Below, piece after piece: positions 44,336-53,688 of a DNA stretch of 64,000 nucleotides; position 1 is the stretch's first letter; each line of letters opens with the position of its first letter. Source of the DNA: Clostridium tagluense (GTDB lineage Bacteria; Bacillota; Clostridia; Clostridiales; Clostridiaceae); the NCBI RefSeq assembly GCF_003865095.1, contig NZ_BHYK01000009.1, positions 115,412 to 179,411 of the forward strand, written 5' to 3'. The notes below the pieces were generated by a model. It ran no database searches, was not told the DNA's origin, and saw only the letters and a list, made by a program, of their open reading frames with translations. Both the position numbers and the translations under genes were made by a program.

Positions 44336-44899
44336 ATGAACAGCAAAAAGACGTTAGTAATTGCGATTGCAGCAGTTTCAGGTGGTGGAAAAACAACTAT
44401 TACAACTCAGTTGAATAAAAAATTGTATAATTCTAAAGCGTTATTCTTTGATGATTATGAATTTGAAGGTCCCGATGACATATGTGATTGGCTTAAGAGA
44501 GGTGCAGATTATAATGAATGGAAATTGACACCTTTAATTAATGACTTATGCTCTTTGCTTTCTAATCCTGTTTTATCATTAGACTGCATATTACTTGATT
44601 ATCCATTTGCTTATAAACATAACAAAATGCGTGAATATATAGATTTCACAATATTTATTGATACACCACTCGATATTGCAATGGCTAGGCGTATACTTAG
44701 AGATTTTAAAGGAGTTTCTTCTGACAATATACTAAAAGACTTAGATATTTATTTATCATGTGGAAGATTAGCTTATTTAGAAGCGTTGAATTCAATAAAA
44801 GCAAATTCTGATTTTATAATAGATGGCTCGTTATCTGTAGATGTTATAGTAAATCAGATTTATGAAAGAATTAATGGTATTTCTAAAGAAATTCATTAA
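44336..44899 (+). CDS. Uridine kinase-like P-loop kinase
   Basis: ATG 44336 follows TTGGAGGA. The 187-residue protein has Walker A AVSGGGKTTIT at residues 13-23, FFDDYEFEGPDD (a Walker B-like/substrate acidic site) and a lid region ARRILRDFKG. It resembles the uridine kinase/phosphoribulokinase-like AAA_18 group. It phosphorylates a small molecule; the substrate cannot be told. Confidence 0.8.
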   Translation: MNSKKTLVIAIAAVSGGGKTTITTQLNKKLYNSKALFFDDYEFEGPDDICDWLKRGADYNEWKLTPLINDLCSLLSNPVLSLDCILLDYPFAYKHNKMREYIDFTIFIDTPLDIAMARRILRDFKGVSSDNILKDLDIYLSCGRLAYLEALNSIKANSDFIIDGSLSVDVIVNQIYERINGISKEIH

Positions 44900-44927
44900 A
44901 GTCAAGAGTTTTACATGATTAAAACTT

Positions 44928-45031
44928 AGTATTCAATAACAAGCATAGGTTGATGCTGACTTTTCCCTTAATTGAAATGATCCTACCATCGCGATGTATT
45001 GGTAAAAAAATACAGTGCAGATTAACTCTAC
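44928..45031 (+). repeat. Direct repeat C, copy 2
   Basis: Matches 39886-39988, including the last codons of the GNAT gene at 39365. Here it follows the kinase gene without any acetyltransferase and runs directly into attC-like site 7. It shows that this tail once moved or was copied with the attC-like end of a cassette. Confidence 0.8.
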
Positions 45032-45039
45032 CTGAAACA

Positions 45040-45262
45040 TAACAAAATGTTGACGTCCGCCTTGAATGGTGGACTTTTTTTATGTAGCAATGTGTAAATT
45101 TATGGTTTATAATCTATATATAGGTTATCGTTTTCCGCCATCAAGGCACATTTTCCGGCCCAAGTGCGCTCGCACTAGGGTTGGGAAACGTCGCCAACAT
45201 GAAACGTTAGAAGAAATGCTCCGATGGTCCGGTTCAGTGACGTTGGAAATACAAGACGTTAG
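45040..45262 (+). repeat. attC-like site 7 with a second right end
   Basis: Left TAACAAAATGTTGACGTCCG, right CGTCGCCAACATGAAACGTT-AG at 45190-45210. The left arm contains an insert GGACTTTTTTTATGTAGCAA-TGTGTAAATTTATG shared with site 9 and the half sites. A second right-end-like sequence, GTTGGAAATACAAGACGTT-AG, lies at 45242-45262, so two cassette ends seem stacked. Confidence 0.75.
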
Positions 45263-45423
45263 TGGAAATGGCATATTAATTAAAGTTTTTGTTTCGCACT
45301 AATTTATTAATCAATACTAGTTTGTAAAAAAAATCAGGAAGGATAAATTATATGATATGTAGATAAATAGTAATTTAATGCAAAGATAAATTTAATTAGT
45401 GTAAAAAAAGGAGATTGATAAAT

Positions 45424-45942
45424 ATGGTAACGGAAGATATTATAACAAATCGTTTAATTATAAAAAGCACACGAGAAGAAGATGGACCACTTTGTCTTAA
45501 CATTTGGTTAGATGATGAAATGGGAAAATATTTATCTGACCCTCCTCGTGACAAGGCAGATGAAGATGAAATGAATTTTGCTAAAGATATTGAAAATCAG
45601 AAAGGTTGGTATCCGTTTATTGCTGTTTTAAAAGAATCTGGTGAGTTTATTGGGACATGTAGTGTAGTTCCGAGCGATGATAACAAACATTTGGGACTGG
45701 GGTATTGCGTACATAAGAAATATTGGAGACAAGGGTATGCAACGGAAATGATTAAAGGTTTAATTAATTTTGGATATCGTAATGGTGGGAGAAAAATTAC
45801 AGCAGAGGTTGCCCAAGAAAATGAAGGGTCTAATGCTGTTTTGAAAAAGTTGGGGTTCTATGTTGAAAAGGAGGGGGCTTTTAAAAAGCGTGGAACTGAT
45901 ATTGTATATGACGAGTATACCTATAGACTTGACTTAGAATAA
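45424..45942 (+). CDS. GNAT-family acetyltransferase, RimJ/RimL type
   Basis: ATG 45424 lies nine bases after AAAAAGGAG. It has IITNRLIIKSTREEDG at the start, LGLGYCVHKKYWRQGYATEM for acetyl-CoA, and NEGSNAVLKKLGFYVEKEG. Substrate unknown. Single-gene cassette after attC-like site 7. Confidence 0.9.
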   Translation: MVTEDIITNRLIIKSTREEDGPLCLNIWLDDEMGKYLSDPPRDKADEDEMNFAKDIENQKGWYPFIAVLKESGEFIGTCSVVPSDDNKHLGLGYCVHKKYWRQGYATEMIKGLINFGYRNGGRKITAEVAQENEGSNAVLKKLGFYVEKEGAFKKRGTDIVYDEYTYRLDLE

Positions 45943-46118
45943 GGTGAGAGTTTGAGTTTTAAGGTGTTTAAAAAATTTTAATACTAAAGCGAATATTTGT
46001 CATATTTTATGGATTATTTAAAGGAATTTATAAATTATTAAGTGAGGTAAGAAAATGATATTTGAAAAATTAGATGAAAAGTATATAGAAGATGTAGTAA
46101 GAAATGGGGTAATAAAAT

Positions 46119-47120
46119 ATGGATATGCAAAAATTCTATTCCATGTGCTTACAAGGGAATGTACTTAAAGCCATTGAATATTTAAAAACATTTAAGGATA
46201 AAAACGATGATATTCTTATGTTAATAGAACAATATGAAAAACGCTTTTTAACTGATAATGAAATTTATGAAATTGACTCAGATGATTCATGGGTAAAAGA
46301 TGTATTAAATTGTTATTTGCGTTATTTTCGTTCTGTGTTAATTAATAATTCTATAGGACAGGCTGAACACCGTTTAATTTCAAGTTTGTCAAAATTGGTA
46401 ACCATTAATCAGCATTCTAATTTAGATGAAATAGAGTTAGAATTAGAAAATATATTTAAAGAGAAAGGATATTCATTTTTAGGTGGAGTGACATCACCAT
46501 TTAGAGGACCTTATATTTGGAAGAATACTCTGAAGAAAGAGTTTAATGTGTCCTTACCTGATGGTAAGCAAGAGGTAGTAGTGTACTTTATCACTGATTT
46601 TTTAATGTTAAGTTGGGCGCATTTTGCTACAATGGGAAAACATTATGCAGGGGGATGGGCTAAACCAGAAGGGCTATATTACGTTAATAATGGAGTCGAA
46701 AATATAGATACGAATTCTACCGAGTTTCAAGTATGGTTTTTAAAGCATGAAGCACAACATTTAAGTGATTATAAAAATTTTCCAAATTTAAACGGGAGCA
46801 ATTTAGAGTACAGGGCAAAATTGATTGAACTTATTTATAATCCCCAGCCGTATAACTTAATAGAAAAATTCTTAAATCAATCAAAGAATGACAAGTCTAT
46901 ACCACATTCATATGCAGCATATTCAATTATAAAGCAACTATCTTCTTTAATATTTGGACAAGAGTATGTTTATGACAAGGATCAATGGAAAAATATAAAA
47001 TCTGATTATATTTCTAGCATTGCATCCGAGTTATTTATCAAAAATAATAAAAGTTTACATGAATCAGGAAATGAAACAGAGGGCCTGAAACTCCCACACA
47101 TAAATGAATGGGGTTCTTGA
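46119..47120 (+). CDS. Putative metallopeptidase-like protein
   Basis: The 333-residue protein is helical at the N-terminus and carries FLKHEAQHLSDYKNFPNLNG at about residue 210, an HExxH-like zinc motif (HEAQH), with YRAKLIELIY downstream as a possible third-ligand region. GGGGT lies near the start at ATG 46119. A 37-codon frame beginning ATG 46054 (MIFEKLDEKYIEDVVRNG) with a good AGTGAGGTAAG site overlaps the start in another frame and may couple translation, or may be the original 5' end lost by a frameshift. The family is not recognised with confidence. Confidence 0.6.
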   Translation: MDMQKFYSMCLQGNVLKAIEYLKTFKDKNDDILMLIEQYEKRFLTDNEIYEIDSDDSWVKDVLNCYLRYFRSVLINNSIGQAEHRLISSLSKLVTINQHSNLDEIELELENIFKEKGYSFLGGVTSPFRGPYIWKNTLKKEFNVSLPDGKQEVVVYFITDFLMLSWAHFATMGKHYAGGWAKPEGLYYVNNGVENIDTNSTEFQVWFLKHEAQHLSDYKNFPNLNGSNLEYRAKLIELIYNPQPYNLIEKFLNQSKNDKSIPHSYAAYSIIKQLSSLIFGQEYVYDKDQWKNIKSDYISSIASELFIKNNKSLHESGNETEGLKLPHINEWGS

Positions 47121-47281
47121 ATACTAAATAACTTCTTTTATACTCTCACTTATAATAAAAACTATAAATTACAACATATAAAAACTAATTATTTTCTTCA
47201 AGAATTTCACTATCAAGCATCACAATTGACACATTAACGATAGTATATGGCTCGTTTTAAAACCTAAGTATATTATATCGT

Positions 47282-47372
47282 ACTAAAATAACCATGTCTA
47301 ATGGTATATTTTAGTAGTGCTATCCATCCCACACCTAAAGAGAGTGGGCTTTCCGCACAAATTCTTTGTAAT
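47282..47372 (+). repeat. Hairpin and gene-border repeat B, second copy
   Basis: ACTAAAATAACCAT and ATGGTATATTTTAGT form a hairpin at 47282-47315. It is followed at 47320-47372 by the repeat B sequence shared with 33361-33410. About 400 bases here lack a gene. Confidence 0.5.
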
Positions 47373-47570
47373 TTTTCAAAATGTGAATAATTGTATATTT
47401 ATAAGAGGGTAGATTAATGTATTCTAATGCTCTTTCAACCGGGATTTCTAATTTTATATTATTTGTAGTTGTAAAACAGTCCTTTGCCACCAATAGGAGG
47501 TTTCTGTCTATGTAAGTTATAACTCCGCATAAAAAATAGTGATTTAAAAGAAATAGGGGGGATATTAAAA

Positions 47571-47789
47571 TGTTTGATCTAAGCGTTTTAAATGCGTTTA
47601 AAACTGTGGGAGCATTTATATTGTATCAAGATACAATTCTTAAATAAAGGTGGTAAACTTATACAACAGAAACAACTTGATTATGACATGGAGATGTATG
47701 CAGGAGTACATCCAACATTTTTAAATAAATTACTGCGGGATAAAAATGATTTAATTAAAATCTATTTAAAGGTAAAGGAGGAAAAATGA
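47571..47789 (+). pseudogene. Short frameshifted gene
   Basis: ATG 47571 follows AGGGGGGAT and encodes MFDLSVLNAFKTVGAFILYQ-DTILK before a stop. The next frame continues with GGKLIQQKQLDYDMEMYAGV and HPTFLNKLLRDKNDLIKIYL to TGA 47787-47789. The good start and continuous text suggest one small gene of about 70 residues with a one-base shift near 47640. Its stop is just upstream of the hydrolase start. Confidence 0.5.
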
Positions 47790-47790
47790 T

Positions 47791-48435
47791 ATGAAAGGTT
47801 TATTTTTATGTGGGTATGGATGTAAACCGTGGATATGGGAAAATATCGAGAAAAGTTTCCGCGATGATGAACATAACATAAAGTTTATAGAATGGCCAAC
47901 AAATTTAACTAATTATTTTAATAATATCTCTGATTTTTCAACATGGGTAAAAGATAATTTCATTATTGAAGATGAATATTATGATTTTATAGTTGGACAT
48001 AGTATGGGAGGTTTAATAGCATTACATCTTTCTACTTTAAAAAATGTAAATTTAAAACATATTGTATTAATTGAGTCTTATATAACAAGTCCTGCGAAAT
48101 TTTTTCAGAACTTATTAATGGAAGATACGAATGATACTATAAAAGAAAACGTTACAAATATGCTAAATCAAGAATCTAAATACTATTCACCAATTTTAAG
48201 AAATCAACTTCAAAATTTAGATTTAACTTGGATGATTAATATGGCAAACAGCAATATTCATTTCATATATGGTGATAGAGGCATTAATAATAAAGAAATA
48301 GTAATAAGTCAATTGGGTATAAATCCAATTATTCAGAAGCATATTGATATTGAAATAGTATCAAATTCATGTCATTTTCCTATGATAGAAAGTAGTGAGA
48401 ACTTATTAAGTGTTTTAAAAAATATTATTAAATAA
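47791..48435 (+). CDS. Alpha/beta hydrolase
   Basis: AAAGGAGGAAAAATGAT precedes ATG 47791. The 214-residue protein has an oxyanion region FLCGYGCKPWIWE, the nucleophile elbow FIVGHSMGGLIAL, and FIYGDRG and NSCHFPMIESSENL with the catalytic His. Its size and layout resemble BioH-like esterases. The substrate is unknown. Confidence 0.85.
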   Translation: MKGLFLCGYGCKPWIWENIEKSFRDDEHNIKFIEWPTNLTNYFNNISDFSTWVKDNFIIEDEYYDFIVGHSMGGLIALHLSTLKNVNLKHIVLIESYITSPAKFFQNLLMEDTNDTIKENVTNMLNQESKYYSPILRNQLQNLDLTWMINMANSNIHFIYGDRGINNKEIVISQLGINPIIQKHIDIEIVSNSCHFPMIESSENLLSVLKNIIK

Positions 48436-48490
48436 TTGATTAATGATAACTGGAGTAGATTTTGCTTAAAGTATGGTAGCTAAAACTACG

Positions 48491-48659
48491 TATAACAAAT
48501 TGTTGCAGTTTGCCTTGGCTAGAGAGTGATTTTATAAGGTATCGTCATATACTCAAGTATGGTTTAACCCAAGAAAATGATAAACCAACGCCAAGGCACA
48601 TTAGTTCACAAGCGCGTCGAGCTAAGGTTCAGAAACGACGGCAACACGAAATGTTATAC
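48491..48659 (+). repeat. attC-like site 8
   Basis: TATAACAAATTGTTGCAGTT-TGCCTTGGCT pairs with CGCCAAGGCA at 48591-48600 and CGACGGCAACACGAAATGTT-ATAC at 48637-48659. AGCGCGTCGAGCT is the inner hairpin. The conserved sequence AAAGTATGGTAGCTAAAACT-ACG precedes it, and the GAAATTGATTG tract follows. Confidence 0.78.
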
Positions 48660-48771
48660 GTAATTTAGATTTAGAAATTGATTGTTCAAAAGTTATTGGA
48701 CATGGTTTTATTAAGACGCAGTTGTAATTTATCGCAAATCAAATTTCATATTTCTAAAAGGGGGAGATAAC

Positions 48772-49584
48772 ATGGTTCATGATACAGAGAAAATCATAGA
48801 TACATTAATGAATAGTATTTCGGCAATGAGGGATGTGCAATCAATTGGCATAAGTGGTAGCAAAATTGAGCTTCCCAAGGCAGGAGAGAGTGATATTGAT
48901 GTTTTTATATATTGTGATATGATACCTGAATTTGAGAAGCGGCAAGCCATGATAAATCAATTAGGAGAGCAGATACAAGAATGTAAAATCAATGTCTTTA
49001 AAGAAGGACATTGGGGAATAGGAGATTTTATACTTATAAATGGTATTGAAACTTGGTTAATGTATTTTACAGTAAGTGAAACTTTAATTGATGTAGAATC
49101 TATACTCAATGGTGAATATCCAGACAAATTGGATAATTATTATTATCCTATAGGTCGATGTGCCATGTTAAAAAATATCAATGTTTTATACGATAAAAAT
49201 GATTTTTTATATGCATTGAAAAAAAGATTATCCGAGTATCCTGACAAATTGGCAAAAATACTTATACAATATCATTTGGATGAACTCGAAGATACAGAAG
49301 ACTTAGAACGTGCTGTAATCAGAAAGGATGTATTTTTTTATCATTTTGCAATGGATATTGCAATTGACCATTTCCTTCAAGCACTGTTTGCTATTAATAG
49401 AACCTATTTCCCAAGCCGAAAAAGAACACTTGATTTTATTAAAAATTTTGATATTAAACCCGAAGGATGTAGCGAAAATTTATTAGAAGTTGTTAAGTTA
49501 GGTAGTTTTTCAGAAGGTATTAATCAATCTTTTATGTTGTGGAATAATGCGGTTAATGAATTGAAAAAAATGGATAATATCTAA
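48772..49584 (+). CDS. Nucleotidyltransferase-domain protein
   Basis: GGGGGAGATAAC precedes ATG 48772. Residues 22-47 have the NTase fingerprint GISGSKIELPKAGESDIDVF (GS followed by DxD). The rest is helical, with ELEDTEDLERAVIRKD and FFYHFAMDIAIDHFLQALFA, as in DUF4037 and aminoglycoside adenylyltransferase-like proteins. It probably transfers a nucleotide to a small molecule; resistance is possible but not shown. Confidence 0.8.
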   Translation: MVHDTEKIIDTLMNSISAMRDVQSIGISGSKIELPKAGESDIDVFIYCDMIPEFEKRQAMINQLGEQIQECKINVFKEGHWGIGDFILINGIETWLMYFTVSETLIDVESILNGEYPDKLDNYYYPIGRCAMLKNINVLYDKNDFLYALKKRLSEYPDKLAKILIQYHLDELEDTEDLERAVIRKDVFFYHFAMDIAIDHFLQALFAINRTYFPSRKRTLDFIKNFDIKPEGCSENLLEVVKLGSFSEGINQSFMLWNNAVNELKKMDNI

Positions 49585-49695
49585 TGCTATTAATTTACAA
49601 TTTTCATATATTGCACCACAATAATTATGTAGTATGAAACATATTCAAGTATAACTGGAGTAGGTGTTGCTCAAAGTGTACTGTCAAAAACGACC

Positions 49696-49870
49696 TATAA
49701 CAAAATGTTGCCGTCCGCTTTGGCTAGTGGACTATTTTTATATAGCAATGTGTAAATTTATGACTTATAATCTATATATAGGGCAACTGATGATCAATCG
49801 CCAAGGCACATTCCTTCGACAAGCGCTTCTCGCTGGGGCTTATGAATGACTTGAGTGCAAAACATTATAC
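49696..49870 (+). repeat. attC-like site 9
   Basis: Left TATAACAAAATGTTGCCGTC-CGCTTTGGCT, inner right CGCCAAGGCA, insert GTGGACTATTTTTATATAGC-AATGTG, right end degraded to TGAGTGCAAAACATTATAC. GTGTTGCTCAAAGTGTACTG precedes it and GGAATTTATAAC with the GATTGTTCATAAG tract follows. The right core is ATTA rather than GTTA. Confidence 0.72.
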
Positions 49871-49982
49871 GGAATTTATAACAAAAAAGTGATTGTTCAT
49901 AAGTTTTTGGCTTTGATCTTATTGAGACGTAGTTATTAGAAGAAAGTATTATTAAACAATGTATAATAAAGGAAGTGGATAT

Positions 49983-50681
49983 ATGCGTAGATTTTTATTA
50001 AGTAACACTCTTAACACACGTGATTTAGGTGGTTATCCCATAGATTGTAGAAAATCAACCACATATAAGGTATTTCTGCGTAGCGATGTGCCAATTGAAG
50101 TATCAGATGATGATATAGAACTATTATTATCCAATAATATAACAACAATCGTTGATTTGAGAAGTGATGATGAGGTTCAAAATAAACCTTGTGCTTTAAA
50201 AAATGATAAGAAATTTGAATACTATCATTGCAAAGCACATGGAGATGGATGTTTGCCTGCAAGCGCTTACGCTGTTCCAAATTCATACTTTGAAATGGTA
50301 GACGAGCAAAAAACTGTACTTAATATCATGAGAGTATTTGCAAAAGCTAAAGGCGGTGTTCTTTACCATTGTACAGCTGGGAAAGATAGGACAGGAGTAA
50401 TTTCAGTATTGTTGTTGCTATTAGTTGGTGTTTGCAAAACAGATATTTTAGCTGATTATCAGATTTCGCAAGCATATTTAGGCTCTATGTTACAACAGTT
50501 TTGTAAAAGTAATAAGAATGTTGACGTGAATATCATAACTCCGAAAATAGAATATATGGAAAAATTTTTGGATATGTTCCAACAAAAATATAACTCAGTA
50601 GAAGAATATTTTTCTCAAATAGGGTTAAGTGATAGTGAGGTATTGCGCTTAAAAACGAAATTAATAAACTGTGTTGGGTAA
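49983..50681 (+). CDS. Tyrosine-protein phosphatase (Y_phosphatase3 type)
   Basis: ATG 49983 follows AAAGGAAGTGG. The protein starts RRFLLSNTLNTRDLGGYPID, has VFLRSDVP and TTIVDLRSDDEV, and the catalytic P-loop GVLYHCTAGKDRTGVIS (CxxGKDRT). This is the family of Firmicute dual-specificity/tyrosine phosphatases. Cytoplasmic. Cassette between attC-like sites 9 and 10. Confidence 0.92.
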   Translation: MRRFLLSNTLNTRDLGGYPIDCRKSTTYKVFLRSDVPIEVSDDDIELLLSNNITTIVDLRSDDEVQNKPCALKNDKKFEYYHCKAHGDGCLPASAYAVPNSYFEMVDEQKTVLNIMRVFAKAKGGVLYHCTAGKDRTGVISVLLLLLVGVCKTDILADYQISQAYLGSMLQQFCKSNKNVDVNIITPKIEYMEKFLDMFQQKYNSVEEYFSQIGLSDSEVLRLKTKLINCVG

Positions 50682-51031
50682 TTATAGTATTTACAATTTA
50701 ATACACATTTTTCACATATTGCACCATAATTATTATATAGTGAATCATATCCAAGGATAACATTTGTCATGAAGGGTAAAGAGGATTTATTTCAAAATAA
50801 TAAATTAAGGTTTCCAGTATTGTCTCATGCATAATTAGCATTATCATTAATAATTATTATGACGAACAAAAGCAAAAGGATCTAATGGGATCGGTGTCTG
50901 GGGTACGAGACATTATATGGGATTTAGAACAAAAAGGTAATTGCCATAAGTTATTTGGAATGATTTTTTAAGATACAGTTGTTATCTTATGAAGATTATT
51001 TGTATTTTACATTAATTGGAGGGATACACAT
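50682..51031 (+). repeat. Gap with degenerate attC-like right end (site 10) and conserved tract
   Basis: No gene in 350 bases. At 50903-50920 GTACGAGACATTATATGG corresponds to a right end, followed by GATTTAGAACAAAAAGGTAA-TTGCCATAAG, the conserved downstream tract. The left part of the site cannot be found. Confidence 0.45.
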
Positions 51032-51559
51032 ATGGATATCATTTTTGAATTAGGAAAAGCAAAAGATATTGATGAATTAGAACAGCTTTATAACGATTTA
51101 AATGACCACTTGGCAAAGGGAGTAAACTATCCTGGGTGGAAAAAGGGTATATACCCTGTTCGGCAAAATGCAATTGATGGAGTTAAACATGGCAATCTCT
51201 ATGTATCGAAACATAATGGAAAAATTGTTGGTTCTGTTATTTTAAGCCATGAACCTGAACCTGCATATTATAAAGCTAAATGGGAATTTGAGTTTGACTA
51301 TGCAGATATTTTTGTTGTATATACATTTGTAGTGCATCCAAAATTTTTGAACTGTGGTGTAGGCAAAGCATTAATGGACTTTTCTATTGAACACAGCATT
51401 AAGTCCCAAGCTAAATCAATTAGGTTGGATGTTTACGAAGATAATATACCTGCCATTAGGCTGTATGAAAAATGTGGTTTTAAATATATTGATACAGTTG
51501 ACTTGGGACTTGGAGACTACGGGTTGAACTGGTTTAGACTATATGAAAAGTTACTATGA
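51032..51559 (+). CDS. GNAT-family acetyltransferase
   Basis: AATTGGAGGGATA precedes ATG 51032. The 175-residue protein has FVVHPKFLNCGVGKALMDFS for acetyl-CoA and EDNIPAIRLYEKCGFKYIDT, the GNAT C-terminal motif. The N-terminal text (KGVNYPGWKKGIYPVRQNAI) is typical of a clostridial/bacillary GNAT subgroup. Substrate unknown. Confidence 0.92.
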   Translation: MDIIFELGKAKDIDELEQLYNDLNDHLAKGVNYPGWKKGIYPVRQNAIDGVKHGNLYVSKHNGKIVGSVILSHEPEPAYYKAKWEFEFDYADIFVVYTFVVHPKFLNCGVGKALMDFSIEHSIKSQAKSIRLDVYEDNIPAIRLYEKCGFKYIDTVDLGLGDYGLNWFRLYEKLL

Positions 51560-51745
51560 GATAATGAGCATAATCTAAACGCAATCGTTAAATCACATTA
51601 AGGTAGAAAGCTTAAAAGTTTTTAATGAACAATAGTAATTAAATATGAAATAAAGATTATTTTGACTGAATCAAATATAGGAAATAAGTGACAGTAGCAA
51701 TTTATATCAAATCAATTTCAGTAGCTTTTGATGAATAGAGTTACT

Positions 51746-51810
51746 CACATTTTTTCACCAAGCGCGTCTTGCTAAGGTTCATGAATGTTGTCAAAAGCAA
51801 TATTAAGAGT
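51746..51810 (+). repeat. attC-like site 11, degenerate right half
   Basis: CACATTTTTTCACCAAGCGC-GTCTTGCTAAGGTTCATGAA-TG matches the inner right half of sites 1, 8 and 9, ending AAAAGCAATATTAAG instead of ACGAAACGTTATA. Confidence 0.5.
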
Positions 51811-51838
51811 AATTTTTTATTAAAGAGGAGAATAAAGT

Positions 51839-52234
51839 ATGAAAATTTTAGTCATGGGTGGAACTGAATTTGTAAGCAGTTCATTGACAAAATATTTGAT
51901 ATCAAAAGGATATATCGTGGATATATTTACAAGAGGGATTAAGCCTCCTAAATATGCTGGAATTAGAAAACATTTAAAAGGTGATAGAAAATCAATTGAA
52001 GATTTAAAAGTAAATATTTCAAATGAAAAATATGACTATATTTTTGACACCTCAGCATATGAAATGAAAGATATGCAAAAATTAATTGGAATTTTAAATA
52101 AAGAGAATTTAAAAAGATATGTGTTTTGCAGTTCTGGGTCAGTGTATATACCTTCAGATGAGATGGTTACAGAAGAATTTATACGAGGTGAAAATGCAAA
52201 AATGAATAAAATTGATTTAGTGTTAGAAATATAG
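51839..52234 (+). CDS. NAD-dependent epimerase/dehydratase, N-terminal fragment
   Basis: AAAGAGGAG precedes ATG 51839. It begins MKILVMGGTEFVSSSLTKYL, the Rossmann GxxxxxS/G loop of extended short-chain dehydrogenases, and continues to CSSGSVYIPSDEMVTEE before ending at TAG after 131 residues. Full-length members have about 300 residues, and the Tyr-x-x-x-Lys active site is missing. The gene is truncated and probably inactive. Confidence 0.75.
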   Translation: MKILVMGGTEFVSSSLTKYLISKGYIVDIFTRGIKPPKYAGIRKHLKGDRKSIEDLKVNISNEKYDYIFDTSAYEMKDMQKLIGILNKENLKRYVFCSSGSVYIPSDEMVTEEFIRGENAKMNKIDLVLEI

Positions 52235-52384
52235 AAAGGACTACGCACGTTATAGTTTAGTTCCGCTAATAAAAAAGTGATAGTACGCATTTATTCTAGT
52301 AAGATTTTGCGTATTAACATAGAACTCAACTTAAGACCATGGTAAAAGATATATATATATTTAAACTTTGAAAGGATGTAGAAT

Positions 52385-53416
52385 ATGAAGGTAAATCGTA
52401 CAATAGCTTTAACTTTCTTCTTTATGAGTATAATAGTAATACCTTTATTTTTTTTAGGATGGATTCTAATTGGACGAGATAGCAGTAAATTAATATGGTT
52501 AATGAAGATAGTAATTTCTGGTTTATATATGCTACTAATCTTTATTATAGGTTATTGGGGCTTTATTTGTTACTATTTAAGGTATTTATTTGGAGTTTTA
52601 TATGTTATAGTTTCTGCTTTATCAATTTCAGATATGGTAACACTACCGTTTATATACGAAGAAAATGTTACAAAGTTTGTATATAATAATGGTTTTTATA
52701 TTTTTATTTACTTGTTGGTTGCAGGTACCATGCTACATTTCATAATAAAGTCAATAACTGCATTATCTTACAATGGGACTTCAATAAGTCTTGCGTTTCC
52801 TTTTAAAAGTGGAACATATTATGTATTTGAAGGTGGCAATAGCAAAAAATGTAGTTTGATTAACTATCATTTTGCCGGTTCTTCGCATACAAAAAATAAT
52901 GTTAATAAGTCAATGCAATATGCCACAGATATTGTGAAACTTAATTCTATTGGAAGTTTTGCGAAAAATATATTGCCAAAACAAATAGAAAAATATGCTA
53001 TATATAAAGAAGCTATATATAGCCCTTGTAATGGAACAATTATTGAAGTAGTAGACAATAGAGATAATGAGGAGCCTTTTTCAGGCAACCATCCATACAA
53101 TGTGGGTAACAAAATCGTTATTCAGAGTAAAGGAATAAATATTGTAATCGGACATATTCAAAGGGATAGTATAAAAGTAAAAGTTGGAGATTTTGTAAAT
53201 GAAGGTCAACATATAGCTAATGTAGGTAATTCCGGACTTACTGAATTTCCTCATCTTCATATTCAAGCTATGAAAGTAGTCGAAGGTTCAATATGGAGTG
53301 GAGAGGGAATACCAATTCTATTTGATGGTAAGTTCTTGGTTAAAAACACATTGATTACAAAAATACAAACAACATTTGATTGTATTCATATGTATTTTTT
53401 TTATATTATTCAATAA
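52385..53416 (+). CDS. Membrane-anchored M23-family peptidase
   Basis: GAAAGGATG precedes ATG 52385. The first 120 residues hold about four membrane helices. The C-terminal half is an M23/LytM domain: SMQYATDIVKLNSIG carries the metal Asp, IVIGHIQRDSIKVKVGDFV, GQHIANVGNSG and FPHLHIQAM (HxH). Such enzymes cleave peptidoglycan cross-bridges outside the cell. The first metal His of HxxxD is replaced by Gln as in other membrane-linked members, so activity is uncertain. Confidence 0.8.
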   Translation: MKVNRTIALTFFFMSIIVIPLFFLGWILIGRDSSKLIWLMKIVISGLYMLLIFIIGYWGFICYYLRYLFGVLYVIVSALSISDMVTLPFIYEENVTKFVYNNGFYIFIYLLVAGTMLHFIIKSITALSYNGTSISLAFPFKSGTYYVFEGGNSKKCSLINYHFAGSSHTKNNVNKSMQYATDIVKLNSIGSFAKNILPKQIEKYAIYKEAIYSPCNGTIIEVVDNRDNEEPFSGNHPYNVGNKIVIQSKGINIVIGHIQRDSIKVKVGDFVNEGQHIANVGNSGLTEFPHLHIQAMKVVEGSIWSGEGIPILFDGKFLVKNTLITKIQTTFDCIHMYFFYIIQ

Positions 53417-53468
53417 GAAGTTTAAGGGTAACGGATATCAATTAAAATAAGCGAAGAACATATCTCAT

Positions 53469-53572
53469 CAGATAATAAAAAATCCCCATTCAGATTAGCT
53501 TGAAAAGATAGCCAAGCTACACCTGCGAAGTCTCGCTAAGCTTCTCAGCGTTGGGAAATAGTAACGTTATGC
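53469..53572 (+). repeat. attC-like site 12
   Basis: CAGATAATAAAAAATCCCCA at the left, and CTTCTCAGCGTTGGGAAATA-GTAACGTTATGC at the right; GCTTGAAAAGATAGCCAAGC and TCTCGCTAAGC are shared with sites 5 and 15. The AGAGTGACAGCTTAAAAGTT tract follows, as after site 2. Confidence 0.65.
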
Positions 53573-53688
53573 ATGATTTTAGATAAACAGAGTGACAGCT
53601 TAAAAGTTTTTAAATTTGATTTTATTGAGATGCAATTGTAGGATAGGATGAATTATAACTAATTTATGAAAAATTAAGGGGGATTACT

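Noticed and set aside
45066..45302. 78-residue gene inside attC-like site 7
   Set aside because: It is made entirely of repeat sequence also found at sites 8 and 9 and has no ribosome binding site. Frames at 43320-43541 and 49664-49849 were rejected for the same reason.
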